Source: AC-37 sp036386455 (lineage in GTDB: Bacteria; Actinomycetota; Thermoleophilia; Solirubrobacterales; Thermoleophilaceae). Taken from it: a stretch of DNA of 54,691 bases. Both the position numbers and the translations under genes were made by a program. Below the pieces are notes generated by a model that saw nothing but the letters and a program-made list of their open reading frames with translations, was not told the origin of the DNA and did no database searches. Location: contig DASVVS010000112.1 of assembly GCA_036386455.1 (NCBI GenBank), positions 1-54,691 on the forward strand, given 5' to 3'. The first letter of the stretch is position 1; the number at the start of each line of letters is the position of its first letter. Positions 1-7,470 of this stretch are shown one piece after another.

Positions 1-463
1 GAAGTCCAGTTGTGACAGGAAGGGAGGATCCCTTCCCTGCGGCGATCGGCCGGACGCGGTGGCGGAGTCAACCTCGGCCCAATCAGAGGTCCGGCGGCGC
101 ACAGTGAGCGTACATCATTTGGGGCGCCGAGCAACAGGGAGTTCCGAGTGCTCCGCACTCGGCGAGCAGGCGGCGCTTGTTCAGGCTGAGGGCGGCGTGA
201 GCGTGGAGATCCATCCGGTGTCCTCCTTGGGACTGCAGCTAGCCGGCCGCAGGTTCGAACGTGCCGCCCAGCTCATCGCCGGATATCGCCTGGATGGTCG
301 CGCGCCCGTAGCGAAGTCGTCACCGGCCGCAAGCATCTGCTGGCTCCGTTGCGTGCGAGCGGCAAGCGGTCCGGTGACAATGGCGACGGCAAGTCCGCCG
401 ACCAAGCCGGCCGCGACAGTCTCAGCGGAAAATTCCCCACGCCTACAAAGCGGGGTGACGTAG
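1..463. other. No supported gene; low coding signal
   Basis: No reading frame here matches a family I recognise. Both strands have short open frames (a plus-strand frame over 59-463 and a minus-strand frame over 181-405), but neither has a ribosome binding site, and third-codon-position GC is visibly lower than in neighbouring genes. The minus frame encodes one hydrophobic stretch followed by a polar tail and could be a decayed membrane-protein fragment. Treated as intergenic or relic DNA. Confidence 0.4.
18..36. repeat. Short inverted repeat, possible hairpin
   Basis: GGAAGGGA at 18-25 and TCCCTTCC at 29-36 are perfect 8-base inverted arms separated by three bases. It could be the terminator stem of a gene lying outside the window. 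No T-run follows on either strand, so the role is unknown. Confidence 0.35.
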
Positions 464-536
464 TACCGCCACGGGGATTCGAACCCCGGTTTCCGCCGTG
501 AGAGGGCGGCGTCCTAGTCCCCTAGACGATGGCGGC
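464..536 (-). tRNA. tRNA-Glu (anticodon CTC)
   Basis: On the minus strand a 73-base cloverleaf is readable. The acceptor arm GCCGCCA pairs with TGGCGGT (G1-U72 wobble) and the discriminator is A. The anticodon stem CCGCC/GGCGG encloses loop bases carrying CTC. The T arm has the canonical GGTTCGAATCC core. The G1-U72 pair and A73 match actinobacterial glutamate tRNAs. The 3' CCA is not encoded: the bases after the discriminator are CTA. The anticodon reads GAG codons, which dominate in this GC-rich genome. Confidence 0.95.
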
Positions 537-572
537 CTCGAGGCCGGCCGATTATAGGAGCCGCGCGGGGGC

Positions 573-601
573 TCGACCGAGCGCGGCGGCGGCACTATGC
601 T
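573..601 (+). promoter_or_regulatory. Candidate promoter of the B12 operon
   Basis: TCGACC at 573-578 and TATGCT at 596-601 are separated by 17 bases and resemble the -35 and -10 hexamers of the housekeeping sigma factor. They lie just upstream of the cobalamin riboswitch, so the transcript would start near base 608 and carry the whole aptamer. Based on pattern only. Confidence 0.45.
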
Positions 602-611
602 GGCGCACGAC

Positions 612-767
612 AAGCGGCCGGTGGTCGAGGGAAGTCCGGTGAGAGTCCGGCGCGGTCCCGCCACTGTGACCGGTCATAGCCCGCCGCACGAGGCCACTGG
701 GGAGCTCCGCTCCCTGGGAAGGCGCGGACGAGGGTGAGGACCGGAAGCCAGGAGACCCGTCTCCGGC
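612..767 (+). promoter_or_regulatory. Cobalamin (B12) riboswitch
   Basis: The conserved elements of the cobalamin aptamer appear in order: a GGGAA-like segment and GGTGAGAGTCCGG near 630-650, GCGGTCCCGCCACTGT at about 652-667, GCCACTGG at 693-700, a GGGAAGG segment near 716-722, and the B12-box AAGCCAGGAGACC at 745-757. Cobalamin riboswitches repress downstream genes when adenosyl- or methylcobalamin is plentiful. The gene at 809 starts 42 bases after the element, and its Shine-Dalgarno GGGGAGG (794-800) can pair through GAGG (797-800) with CCTC (784-787), suggesting translational control. The element ties the following six-gene operon to cobalamin supply. Confidence 0.93.
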
Positions 768-808
768 CGAAGAGCCACAACACCCTCGCGGAAGGGGAGG
801 CTAATCAG

Positions 809-1489
809 ATGAAGCTCCGTACTCTCGCCGTCGCGGCCGCATTCGGCGTGCTCGCGGCGATCCCGGCCACGGCGGCCGCGGTCAAGGTCAACGTGCGCGT
901 GGAGGGCAAGACGAAGACGCTCCTCGAGCGCAACGTGGACACGTTCGTGCACGAGGTCACCGGCGACAACACCGGCCCGCACCGCTGCGACGGCACCAAC
1001 GGGGGCGCGAGCGCGTCCCCCGCGCCGACGCTCACCGGCGCGTTCGACGACGCCGCCAAGAAGGAGAACCTCCCCTGGCAGGGGAGCTGGAACGCCTCGT
1101 TCGAGGACTTCCTGATCAACACGATCGGCCCCGACAGCGCAACCAGCTCGCAGTTCTGGGGCACCGCGCTGAACTTCAGGGACACGGAGGCCGGCGGCTG
1201 CCAGGTGAAGGTGGAGTCGGGCGACCAGGTGCTGATCGCCTACGACTCGTTCGGGAAGGCCAAGCTGCGCCTGACCGGGCCGCGCGGCGCGCGCGCGGGC
1301 GAGCGGTTCACGCTGTTCGTGCTCGACGGCGTCACGGGCAAGCGCGTGAAGGGCGCGACCGTGGGCGGCAAGCGCTCGAGCAGTGCCGGCCGGGTCTACT
1401 TCCGGATCCGGGAGCGCGGCCTCCTCCGCTTCAAGGCGGAGCGGGCCGACGCGATCCGCTCGAACGAGTGGAAGGTCCGCGTCAAGTGA
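809..1489 (+). CDS. Exported DUF4430-like protein, first gene of the B12 operon
   Basis: A 226-residue exported protein. Residues 1-25 form a signal peptide (MKLR, hydrophobic core, ATAAA cleavage region). The start is fixed by a strong GGGGAGG eight bases before ATG 809. The middle (about 27-150) looks like a divergent DUF4430 domain, the fold of the C-terminal beta domain of animal transcobalamin. The last 60 residues look like a small beta-sandwich (carboxypeptidase regulatory-like) and end in a segment (AERADAIRS) echoed at the end of the next gene (AERAGDIRS). Cysteines near 76 and 134 could form a disulfide. The riboswitch and ECF transporter context make cobalamin capture outside the membrane the best hypothesis; no binding residues can be read directly. 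Confidence 0.82.
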   Translation: MKLRTLAVAAAFGVLAAIPATAAAVKVNVRVEGKTKTLLERNVDTFVHEVTGDNTGPHRCDGTNGGASASPAPTLTGAFDDAAKKENLPWQGSWNASFEDFLINTIGPDSATSSQFWGTALNFRDTEAGGCQVKVESGDQVLIAYDSFGKAKLRLTGPRGARAGERFTLFVLDGVTGKRVKGATVGGKRSSSAGRVYFRIRERGLLRFKAERADAIRSNEWKVRVK

Positions 1490-2208
1490 CGCGAAGCCGC
1501 GGCGCGGCGACGCTCGCGGCGGCGGCGGTGGCGGCTCTGGCCGCCGCCGCCCCGCCGGCGGGCGCCGCGAGCTACCCGAAGATCGAGCAGCTCGTGGTGT
1601 TCCGCGACGGCACCGCCCTCCAGAAGAGCGCGACCGCCAAGCAGGTCACCACACGCGTGGGCGGCCGCGACTGCGCGATCGGCAGCGCCACCGCGCTGGC
1701 GGCGCTGGTGCGCATCAAGCCGCCGTCGCTGCGCCTGCGCGACTACGGCCGCTGCTCCAAGCGCGCGAGCGACGCCGAGCAGCTCTTCGTGCGCACGATC
1801 GGCAAGGACACCAACAAGGGCTTCGACGGCTGGGTCTACAAGGTGGGCGGCAAGCTCGCCACGGCGGGCGCCGGCGACCCCGGCGGCCCCTTCGGCCGCG
1901 GCCGGCTGAAGAACGGCCAGCGCGTCACCTGGTTCTACTGCCGCCTGGTCGAGGCGAACTGCCAGGGCACGCTCGCGCTGAAGGCCAGCACGGTCGTCTC
2001 CGGACAGGTGAGCGTGACCGTGCGCGCCTACGACGACCGCGGCAAGAGCGTGCCCGCCGCGGGTGCGACCGTCCGCGCCGGCGACGCCACCGCCACGACC
2101 GGCGAAGACGGCCAGGCCACCCTCACGCTGCCGGCCGGCGCCTACCGCGTGCACGCCGAGCGCGCCGGGGACATCCGCTCGTTCGGGGAAAGGGTCGACG
2201 TCGAGTAG
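1486..2208 (+). CDS. Exported DUF4430-like protein, second copy
   Basis: A 240-residue protein translationally coupled to the previous gene by a GTGA overlap. An alanine-rich signal peptide covers about residues 1-30. The segment around 110-155 has the DUF4430 pattern (FDGWVYKVGG, then NGQRVTWFYC), where the aromatic and glycine residues are typical. Residues about 170-240 form a regulatory beta-sandwich (SVTVRAYDDRGKSVPAAGATV, then GEDGQATLTLPAGAYRVHAE) ending like the first copy, so the two genes are probably an old tandem duplication. Four to five cysteines suggest disulfides outside the cell. Probable role: extracellular binding of cobalamin or a related corrinoid in the ECF system that follows. 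Confidence 0.82.
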   Translation: MTRSRGAATLAAAAVAALAAAAPPAGAASYPKIEQLVVFRDGTALQKSATAKQVTTRVGGRDCAIGSATALAALVRIKPPSLRLRDYGRCSKRASDAEQLFVRTIGKDTNKGFDGWVYKVGGKLATAGAGDPGGPFGRGRLKNGQRVTWFYCRLVEANCQGTLALKASTVVSGQVSVTVRAYDDRGKSVPAAGATVRAGDATATTGEDGQATLTLPAGAYRVHAERAGDIRSFGERVDVE

Positions 2209-3151
2209 CCGGGCCCCCGCACTCGGCGTCGCGGCGGCGCTGCTCGCGGCCTGCGTCCTGGGCGCCTGCGGCGTCGGCGAGGGCAAGTCGCTGGACGGCG
2301 GCGCGCGGCTCGAGGTCACGCGCGACTTCGGCCATCGCTTCCTCGGCGGCACCGCGAAGATCGCGGCGGTCAACGAGGGCGACACCGTGATGCGCTTCCT
2401 CGAGAAGACCCACGAGGTGGAGACGAGCTTCGGCGGCAACTTCGTCGACTCGATCGACGGCGTGAAGGGCGACAAGGCCGTCCGCAACGACTGGTTCTAC
2501 TTCGTGAACGGGATCGAGGCGAGCAAGGGCGCCGCCGACTTCGGCCTCTCGCCCGGCGACCGCGTGCAGTGGGACTACCGGAGCTGGCGGGCGGCCATGC
2601 GCGTGCCGGCGATCGTGGGCGCCTTCCCGGAGCCGATGGTCAGCGGCTCGGAGGGCAAGCGGCTGCCCGTGCGCGTGCAGTGCGAGCGCCAGGACAGCCA
2701 GTCGTGCAAGGACGTGATGAGCCGGCTGACCGGCGAGGACGTCGTGGCCAGCCAGGCGGCGCTGCAGGGGTCGGCGGGCGAGGACTCGATCAGGATCCTG
2801 GTCGGGCGCTGGTCGACCCTGCGCGAGGTGCGCGGCGCCTCGGCGATCGACCGCGGGCCGCGGGCGAGCGGGGTGTTCGCCCGCTTCCGCGGCGACACGC
2901 TCGAGCTGCTGCGGCCCGACGGCGGGGTGGAGCGAGCGGCGCCCCCCGGGACGGGCCTCGTGGCGGCGACCGAGAGCGAGTCGTCGGGCGTGGTGTGGGT
3001 CGTGACCGGCGCGGACGACGCTGCCGTCGGGCGCGCCGCCCGGGCGCTCGAGGAGCGCAAGCTGCACGGTGCCTACGCCGTGGCCGAGACGCCGGAGGAG
3101 ACCGTCCGCCTCCCCGTGGTGAACGAGCCGGGGCCGGTGCCGGGCGAATGA
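2063..3151 (+). CDS. DUF4430 lipoprotein, transcobalamin C-terminal-like
   Basis: The mature part is a lipoprotein. A hydrophobic stretch ends in the lipobox LGAC (cysteine codon near 2267), followed by a clear DUF4430 domain with the patterns VETSFGG, VDSIDGVKG, DWFYFVNGIEASKGAA and LSPGDRVQWDYRSW. A further domain of about 190 residues of unknown function follows. The start is a problem: no ATG, GTG or TTG occurs in frame between GTG 2063 and the lipobox. The GTG at 2063 gives a 146-base overlap and about 50 residues before the signal peptide, which is unlikely to be right. The real start probably lies near 2200-2240 and is non-canonical, or there is a sequence error. As the best-conserved DUF4430 member it is the likely corrinoid-binding lipoprotein of the operon. 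Confidence 0.8.
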   Translation: MRPSAPATPPPRPAKTARPPSRCRPAPTACTPSAPGTSARSGKGSTSSSRAPALGVAAALLAACVLGACGVGEGKSLDGGARLEVTRDFGHRFLGGTAKIAAVNEGDTVMRFLEKTHEVETSFGGNFVDSIDGVKGDKAVRNDWFYFVNGIEASKGAADFGLSPGDRVQWDYRSWRAAMRVPAIVGAFPEPMVSGSEGKRLPVRVQCERQDSQSCKDVMSRLTGEDVVASQAALQGSAGEDSIRILVGRWSTLREVRGASAIDRGPRASGVFARFRGDTLELLRPDGGVERAAPPGTGLVAATESESSGVVWVVTGADDAAVGRAARALEERKLHGAYAVAETPEETVRLPVVNEPGPVPGE

Positions 3152-4029
3152 GGATCGTGCCGAGCTTCCGGCCGGGCGCCAGCGCGCTGCACGCGGCGCG
3201 GCCGGGCGCGGGGATCGCGTTCTGCGGCTCGTTCGCGCTCGCCTCGATGCTCTACGACAACCCGCTGGTTCTGACCGGCGCGCTGCTCGGCGTGTGCGCG
3301 GCCGCGGCGGGCGCGGGCGTGGTCGCCGAGCTGCGCCGCGCCGCCTGGCTGGCGCTGCCGCTGGCGGTCGTGATCGTGGGTGTGAACGCGATCGTCGCGC
3401 GCGGCGGCGAGACCGTGATCTTCCGCGGCGGCGAGGTGCTCGGCCGCCGCCTCGACGTGACGCTGGAGGCGGTCCAGTACGGCGGGATGAGCGCGCTGCG
3501 GATCCTCGTGCTGGTGGCCGCCTTCGCGCTCTACTCGGCCGCGATCGACCCCGACGACGTGCTCCGGCTGCTGCGCCGCTTCTCGTACCGGTCGGCGCTC
3601 ACGGTCTCGCTCGCCACGCGCCTCGTGCCGGTGCTCCAGCGCGACGCCCAGCGCATCTCCGAGGCCGCCTGCTGCCGCGCCGAGCACCCGCCGCGGGGCG
3701 CGGTGATGATGGCCTCGATCACGCGCGCGCTCGACCGCGCCGTGGACGTGGCCGCGTCGCTCGAGGTGCGCGGCTACGCGGGCGCGCGGCGGCCGCGGCG
3801 CGAGCGGCGCACGTGGTCCCGGCACGACCTGCGGATCGCCGCCGCCGCCGCGCTCCTGTGCCTCGCCGCGATCTCCGGCAAGCTCGCGGGGCTGGGGAGG
3901 GTGGAGGCGTATCCGTCCGTCGAGGTCGCCGCCGGCGGGCCCGAGCTGCTGCTCGCCCTCGCGCTCGTGGGACTCGGCGCCGCTCCGTTCCTCGGTGCCC
4001 GCGCCAGGCTGGGGGTGGCCCGTGCCTGA
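3148..4029 (+). CDS. ECF transporter membrane component EcfT
   Basis: This 293-residue membrane protein overlaps the lipoprotein gene by ATGA. It has several hydrophobic helices and a cytoplasmic coupling region with the signature LEVRGYAGARR (about residues 205-215), the arginine-glycine motif by which EcfT grips the ATPases. SLATRLVPVLQRDAQRISEA matches the conserved helix before it. EcfT is the scaffold that transmits ATP-driven movement to the substrate-binding S component in energy-coupling-factor vitamin importers. It lies between the DUF4430 lipoprotein and the fused ATPase, as expected for one transport operon under the cobalamin riboswitch. Confidence 0.93.
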   Translation: MRIVPSFRPGASALHAARPGAGIAFCGSFALASMLYDNPLVLTGALLGVCAAAAGAGVVAELRRAAWLALPLAVVIVGVNAIVARGGETVIFRGGEVLGRRLDVTLEAVQYGGMSALRILVLVAAFALYSAAIDPDDVLRLLRRFSYRSALTVSLATRLVPVLQRDAQRISEAACCRAEHPPRGAVMMASITRALDRAVDVAASLEVRGYAGARRPRRERRTWSRHDLRIAAAAALLCLAAISGKLAGLGRVEAYPSVEVAAGGPELLLALALVGLGAAPFLGARARLGVARA

Positions 4030-5611
4030 GCCCGTGCTGGCCGCGCATGGCCTGACCTACCGCTACCCCGAGGCGGACCGGCCGTCGCTGCGCGCCATCG
4101 ACCTGGAGCTCGAGCCCGGCTCGTTCACCGTCGTCGCCGGCGAGTCCGGCTCCGGCAAGTCCACGCTGCTGCGCGCGGCCTGCGGGCTCGTGCCGCACTT
4201 CCACGGCGGGTCGGTGGAGGGATCGCTCGTGGTGGGCGGCCTCGACGTGCGCGAGCACGGCCCGGGCGAGCTGGCCGCTGTCTGCGGAACCGTGCTGCAG
4301 GAGCCGGAGACCCAGGTGGTGATGGGCGGCGTGCGGGCCGAGGTGGCGCTGGCGCTCGAGCACGCCGGCCAGGGCGCGACGGCCGTGGCGCGCGCGGTGG
4401 AGGAGGTGGCACTCACGCTCGGGATCGCACACCTGCTCGACCGGCGCGTGGAGACGCTCTCCGGCGGCGAGCTGCAGCGCGTGGCGCTGGCGGCCGCGCT
4501 GGCGGGCAACCCGTCGCTGCTCGTGCTCGACGAGCCGACCTCGCAGCTCGACCCCGTGGCGGGCGACGAGCTCGTCTGGCTCCTGCGCCGTCTCAACGAG
4601 GAGTGGGGCGTGGCGGTCCTGCTCGCCGAGCACCGCCTGGAGCGCTGCCTCCCCGCGGCCGACCGCGTGATCGCCATGGAGGACGGCGCGATCGCGCACG
4701 ACTCGGAGCCGGCCGCCTTCCTCGACTGGGCGGCCGCCGAGCGCCCGGCGCTGGCCACCCCGGCGGCGCGGCTCTTCGCGCAAGCGGGCCTCAAGCCCCT
4801 GCCGGTCACGGTGCGCGAGGCCCGCGACCGCCTGCGCGGGGCCGGCCTGCTGCCCACCGTCCTGCCCGCGGGTCGCATACCGACCCGCAAGCAGGACGGT
4901 GCGCGCGCTCTCCGCGTGAAGAACCTCTGGCACGAGATCCCGGACGGCCCGGCGATCCTGCGCGGCATCGACCTCACGATCCGGCGCGGCGAGCGCGTGG
5001 CCCTGATGGGCCGCAACGGCGCCGGCAAGTCGACCCTGCTGCGCCACCTCAAGGGCCTGGTCGAGCCCACCCGCGGCAAGATCGAGCGCGGCGGCGACGT
5101 GGCCCTTCTGCTCCAGAACCCCGGCGACTACCTCGTGCACGAGCGGATCGAGCGCGAGGTGGGGCCCGACGGGATCGCCGCGGCGGGCCTGACCGGCCGC
5201 GAGGCCGCGAACCCGCGCGACCTGTCCAGCGGCGAGCGCCAGCGGCTCGCCCTCGAGATCGTGATCGGCGGGATCGAGCCGGCGCTGGTGTGCCTCGACG
5301 AGCCCACCCGCGGCATGGACCGCTCGCGCAAGGACGCGCTCTGCGGGCGGCTCACGGAGCTGGCGGCGCGCGGGTCGGCGATCCTCGTGGCCACCCACGA
5401 CACCGAGCTGGCCGCCGAGCTGGCGGACCGGATCGTGCTGCTGGGCCAGGGCACCGTGATCGCCGACGGCCCGGCCGCGGAGGTCCTGAGCGGAGGCAGG
5501 CACTTCGCCACCGACGTCGGCCGGATCCTCGACGGCGCGGCGCTCACGCCCGGCGCCGGCGCGCGGCTGCTCGAGCGGGAGCTGGTCCCCTCGGGGGAGG
5601 CCGTCGCGTGA
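4022..5611 (+). CDS. ECF transporter ATPase, two fused ABC domains (EcfA-EcfA')
   Basis: One 529-residue polypeptide carries both ATPase modules that are usually separate proteins. Domain 1 (about 1-235) has Walker A GESGSGKST, signature LSGGELQRV and Walker B LLVLDEPTSQLD. Domain 2 (about 295-505) has Walker A GRNGAGKST, signature LSSGERQRL and Walker B LVCLDEPTRGMD. All catalytic motifs are intact in both halves, so both sites should hydrolyse ATP. Start GTG 4022 overlaps the EcfT gene by eight bases; the next gene overlaps by GTGA. It powers the transporter formed with the EcfT and EcfS-like neighbours. The fusion is a known variant of ECF systems. Confidence 0.95.
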   Translation: MPEPVLAAHGLTYRYPEADRPSLRAIDLELEPGSFTVVAGESGSGKSTLLRAACGLVPHFHGGSVEGSLVVGGLDVREHGPGELAAVCGTVLQEPETQVVMGGVRAEVALALEHAGQGATAVARAVEEVALTLGIAHLLDRRVETLSGGELQRVALAAALAGNPSLLVLDEPTSQLDPVAGDELVWLLRRLNEEWGVAVLLAEHRLERCLPAADRVIAMEDGAIAHDSEPAAFLDWAAAERPALATPAARLFAQAGLKPLPVTVREARDRLRGAGLLPTVLPAGRIPTRKQDGARALRVKNLWHEIPDGPAILRGIDLTIRRGERVALMGRNGAGKSTLLRHLKGLVEPTRGKIERGGDVALLLQNPGDYLVHERIEREVGPDGIAAAGLTGREAANPRDLSSGERQRLALEIVIGGIEPALVCLDEPTRGMDRSRKDALCGRLTELAARGSAILVATHDTELAAELADRIVLLGQGTVIADGPAAEVLSGGRHFATDVGRILDGAALTPGAGARLLERELVPSGEAVA

Positions 5612-7470
5612 GCTGGCAGCTCGCCGCCTTTCTCGTCCTCGGCCTCGCGCTCGCCGCGGGCTTCGCGTGGTTCGAGCGCTCGCGCCCGCCCGCGCGCGTG
5701 GTCTCGCTGGTGGCGGCGCTGGCCGCGCTCGCGGTCGTGGGCCGGATCGCCTTCGCCGCGATCCCGAACGTCAAGCCGACCACCGACGTCGTCCTGTTCG
5801 CCGGCTACGCGCTGGGCGCCGCGCCCGGCTTCGCGGTCGGCGCCGTGACCGCGCTCGCGTCGAACTTCTTCATCTCGCAGGGCCCGTGGACGCCGTGGCA
5901 GATGGCCGGCTGGGGCCTCGTCGGGATCTACGGAGCGGTGCTCGCGCGCATGTTCGGGCGCGACCTCGGCCGGATCCAGCTGGCCGTGGCGTGCGGCGCC
6001 GCGGGCCTCCTGTTCGGCGCGGTGATGAACACGCACATGTGGACCCTCGCCGCGAGCCACGACCTGGCCACCTGGATCGCGATCAGCGGCACGTCGCTCA
6101 CGTTCGACCTCGCGCACGTCTCCGGGAACGTCGTCTTCTGCCTGCTGCTCGGGCCGCCGTTCGTGCGCGCGCTCGAGCGCTTCCGGCGCCGGTTCGAGGT
6201 GCGCTGGCCGCGCCCCGCGCCCGTCGCCGCCGGCCTCGCCGCGATCGTCGCGGGCGGACTGCTGCTGCCCGCCCCGGGCGAGGCCTCGCCCACCAGCCGC
6301 GCCGCCTCGTACCTGCGCTCGGCCCAGAACGCCGACGGCGGCTTCGGCGGCGCGCCCGGCCGCGGCTCGAACCAGCTCCACACCGGCTGGGCCGCGCTCG
6401 GCCTGGCCGCGGCGGGCCGCAATCCCGCGGACGTGGGCAAGGGCGGGCGCTCGGTGATCGACTACATCAAGTCGAGCGGCGGCAGCCTGAACGACCTCGG
6501 CGAGCTGGAGCGCACGATCCTCGTGCTGCGCGCCTCGTCGATGTCGCCCCGGAACTTCCAGGGCCGCGACCTGGTGGCGGAGCTGAGGTCCAAGCAGCGG
6601 TCGAACGGCTCGTGGGCGAGCAACAACGCCTGGACCGCGTTCGGCATCCTCGCGATGCGGGCGGCGGGGGAGGGCAACGGCTCGTCCTCGGTCAAGCGCG
6701 CGCGCACGTGGCTCGCGCGCCAGCAGGGCCGCGACGGCGGCTTCGGCGTGGCCCCCGGCGCGACGAGCGACACCGACAACACGGGCAGCGTCCTCCAGGC
6801 GCTCGGCGCGAGCGGGCTGCGCAGCGGCAAGCGGATCGACCGCGCGGTCGCGTTCCTGCGCGGCGGCCAGAACCGCGACGGCGGCTTCGGCCAGCTGCGC
6901 GGCTACGACTCGAACACGCAGTCGACCGCCTGGGCGGTGCAGGGGGTGATCGGCGTGGGCCGCGGCGCGGGGGTCCTCAAGCGCGGCAGCCGGACCGCGC
7001 TCGGCTACATCCGCTCGCTCCAGTCCTCAGACGGCAGCGTGCGCTACTCGCGCCGCTCGACTCAGACGCCCGTGTGGGTGACCGCCGACGCCCTGCGCGC
7101 GCTGGCGGGCAAGTCGTTCCCGCTGCGTCCGGTCAAGCGGCTTGGGAAGAGCGCGCGCGATGGCTCCGGCTCCGGTGCGGACGGAGAGGACGGCTCCGGC
7201 GGCGGCTCCGGCTCCGGCTCGGGCGCTGAGGGCGGCGACGGCGGCGGGGGAGGAGAAGCGGCGCCCGCCGCGGGAGGGGGCGGCCAGCAGCTCGGCCCGC
7301 CCGCGCCCGGCACGCAGCAGACCTCCTCGGGCGTCACATGGGAGAAGCGCGGCGAGGGCGGCGGCCCCTCGGCCGGCCTGCTGCTCGGCCTGACCGGCGC
7401 TGGCCTCCTGGCGGCGGGGGTCGCGGTGTGGCTCTTCCGGCGCCGCTTCGGCGGTCGTGTGAATACTTGA
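5608..7470 (+). CDS. ECF S component fused to extracellular alpha-toroid (transcobalamin alpha-domain-like)
   Basis: A 620-residue protein in three parts. Residues 1-205 contain about six hydrophobic helices and resemble an ECF substrate-specific component. A seventh helix (about 208-228) leads to an outside domain (232-510) with repeated prenyltransferase/squalene-cyclase motifs: LRSAQNADGGFGG, LRSKQRSNGSW, LARQQGRDGGFG, LRGGQNRDGGFG and IRSLQSSDGS. Such repeats build an alpha6/alpha6 barrel, the fold of the cobalamin-binding alpha domain of intrinsic factor and transcobalamin. A Gly/Ser-rich linker (512-585) and a final transmembrane helix (about 588-608) with a basic tail follow. Inference: the toroid and the DUF4430 lipoproteins clamp cobalamin and pass it to the S domain of the same chain. 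A terpenoid enzyme function is unlikely because the cyclase DxDD acid motif is not seen. Confidence 0.88.
   Translation: MSWQLAAFLVLGLALAAGFAWFERSRPPARVVSLVAALAALAVVGRIAFAAIPNVKPTTDVVLFAGYALGAAPGFAVGAVTALASNFFISQGPWTPWQMAGWGLVGIYGAVLARMFGRDLGRIQLAVACGAAGLLFGAVMNTHMWTLAASHDLATWIAISGTSLTFDLAHVSGNVVFCLLLGPPFVRALERFRRRFEVRWPRPAPVAAGLAAIVAGGLLLPAPGEASPTSRAASYLRSAQNADGGFGGAPGRGSNQLHTGWAALGLAAAGRNPADVGKGGRSVIDYIKSSGGSLNDLGELERTILVLRASSMSPRNFQGRDLVAELRSKQRSNGSWASNNAWTAFGILAMRAAGEGNGSSSVKRARTWLARQQGRDGGFGVAPGATSDTDNTGSVLQALGASGLRSGKRIDRAVAFLRGGQNRDGGFGQLRGYDSNTQSTAWAVQGVIGVGRGAGVLKRGSRTALGYIRSLQSSDGSVRYSRRSTQTPVWVTADALRALAGKSFPLRPVKRLGKSARDGSGSGADGEDGSGGGSGSGSGAEGGDGGGGGEAAPAAGGGGQQLGPPAPGTQQTSSGVTWEKRGEGGGPSAGLLLGLTGAGLLAAGVAVWLFRRRFGGRVNT

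Noticed and set aside
245..275. GGTTCGAAC resembling a tRNA T loop
   Set aside because: The flanking bases cannot form a T stem or acceptor arm, so it is not a second tRNA.
59..463. Plus-strand open frame of 134 codons and overlapping minus frame 181-405
   Set aside because: No ribosome binding site, no family resemblance and atypical codon use; treated as non-coding.
4603..5607. Upstream extension of the EcfS fusion through the ATPase gene
   Set aside because: The frame is open only as a shadow of the ATPase; the GTGA overlap at 5608 and the hydrophobic start mark the real beginning.
5608..7470. Terpene cyclase or prenyltransferase enzyme
   Set aside because: The repeat fold is present, but no DxDD-type catalytic motif, and the chain is anchored to an ECF S component in a B12 operon, which favours binding.
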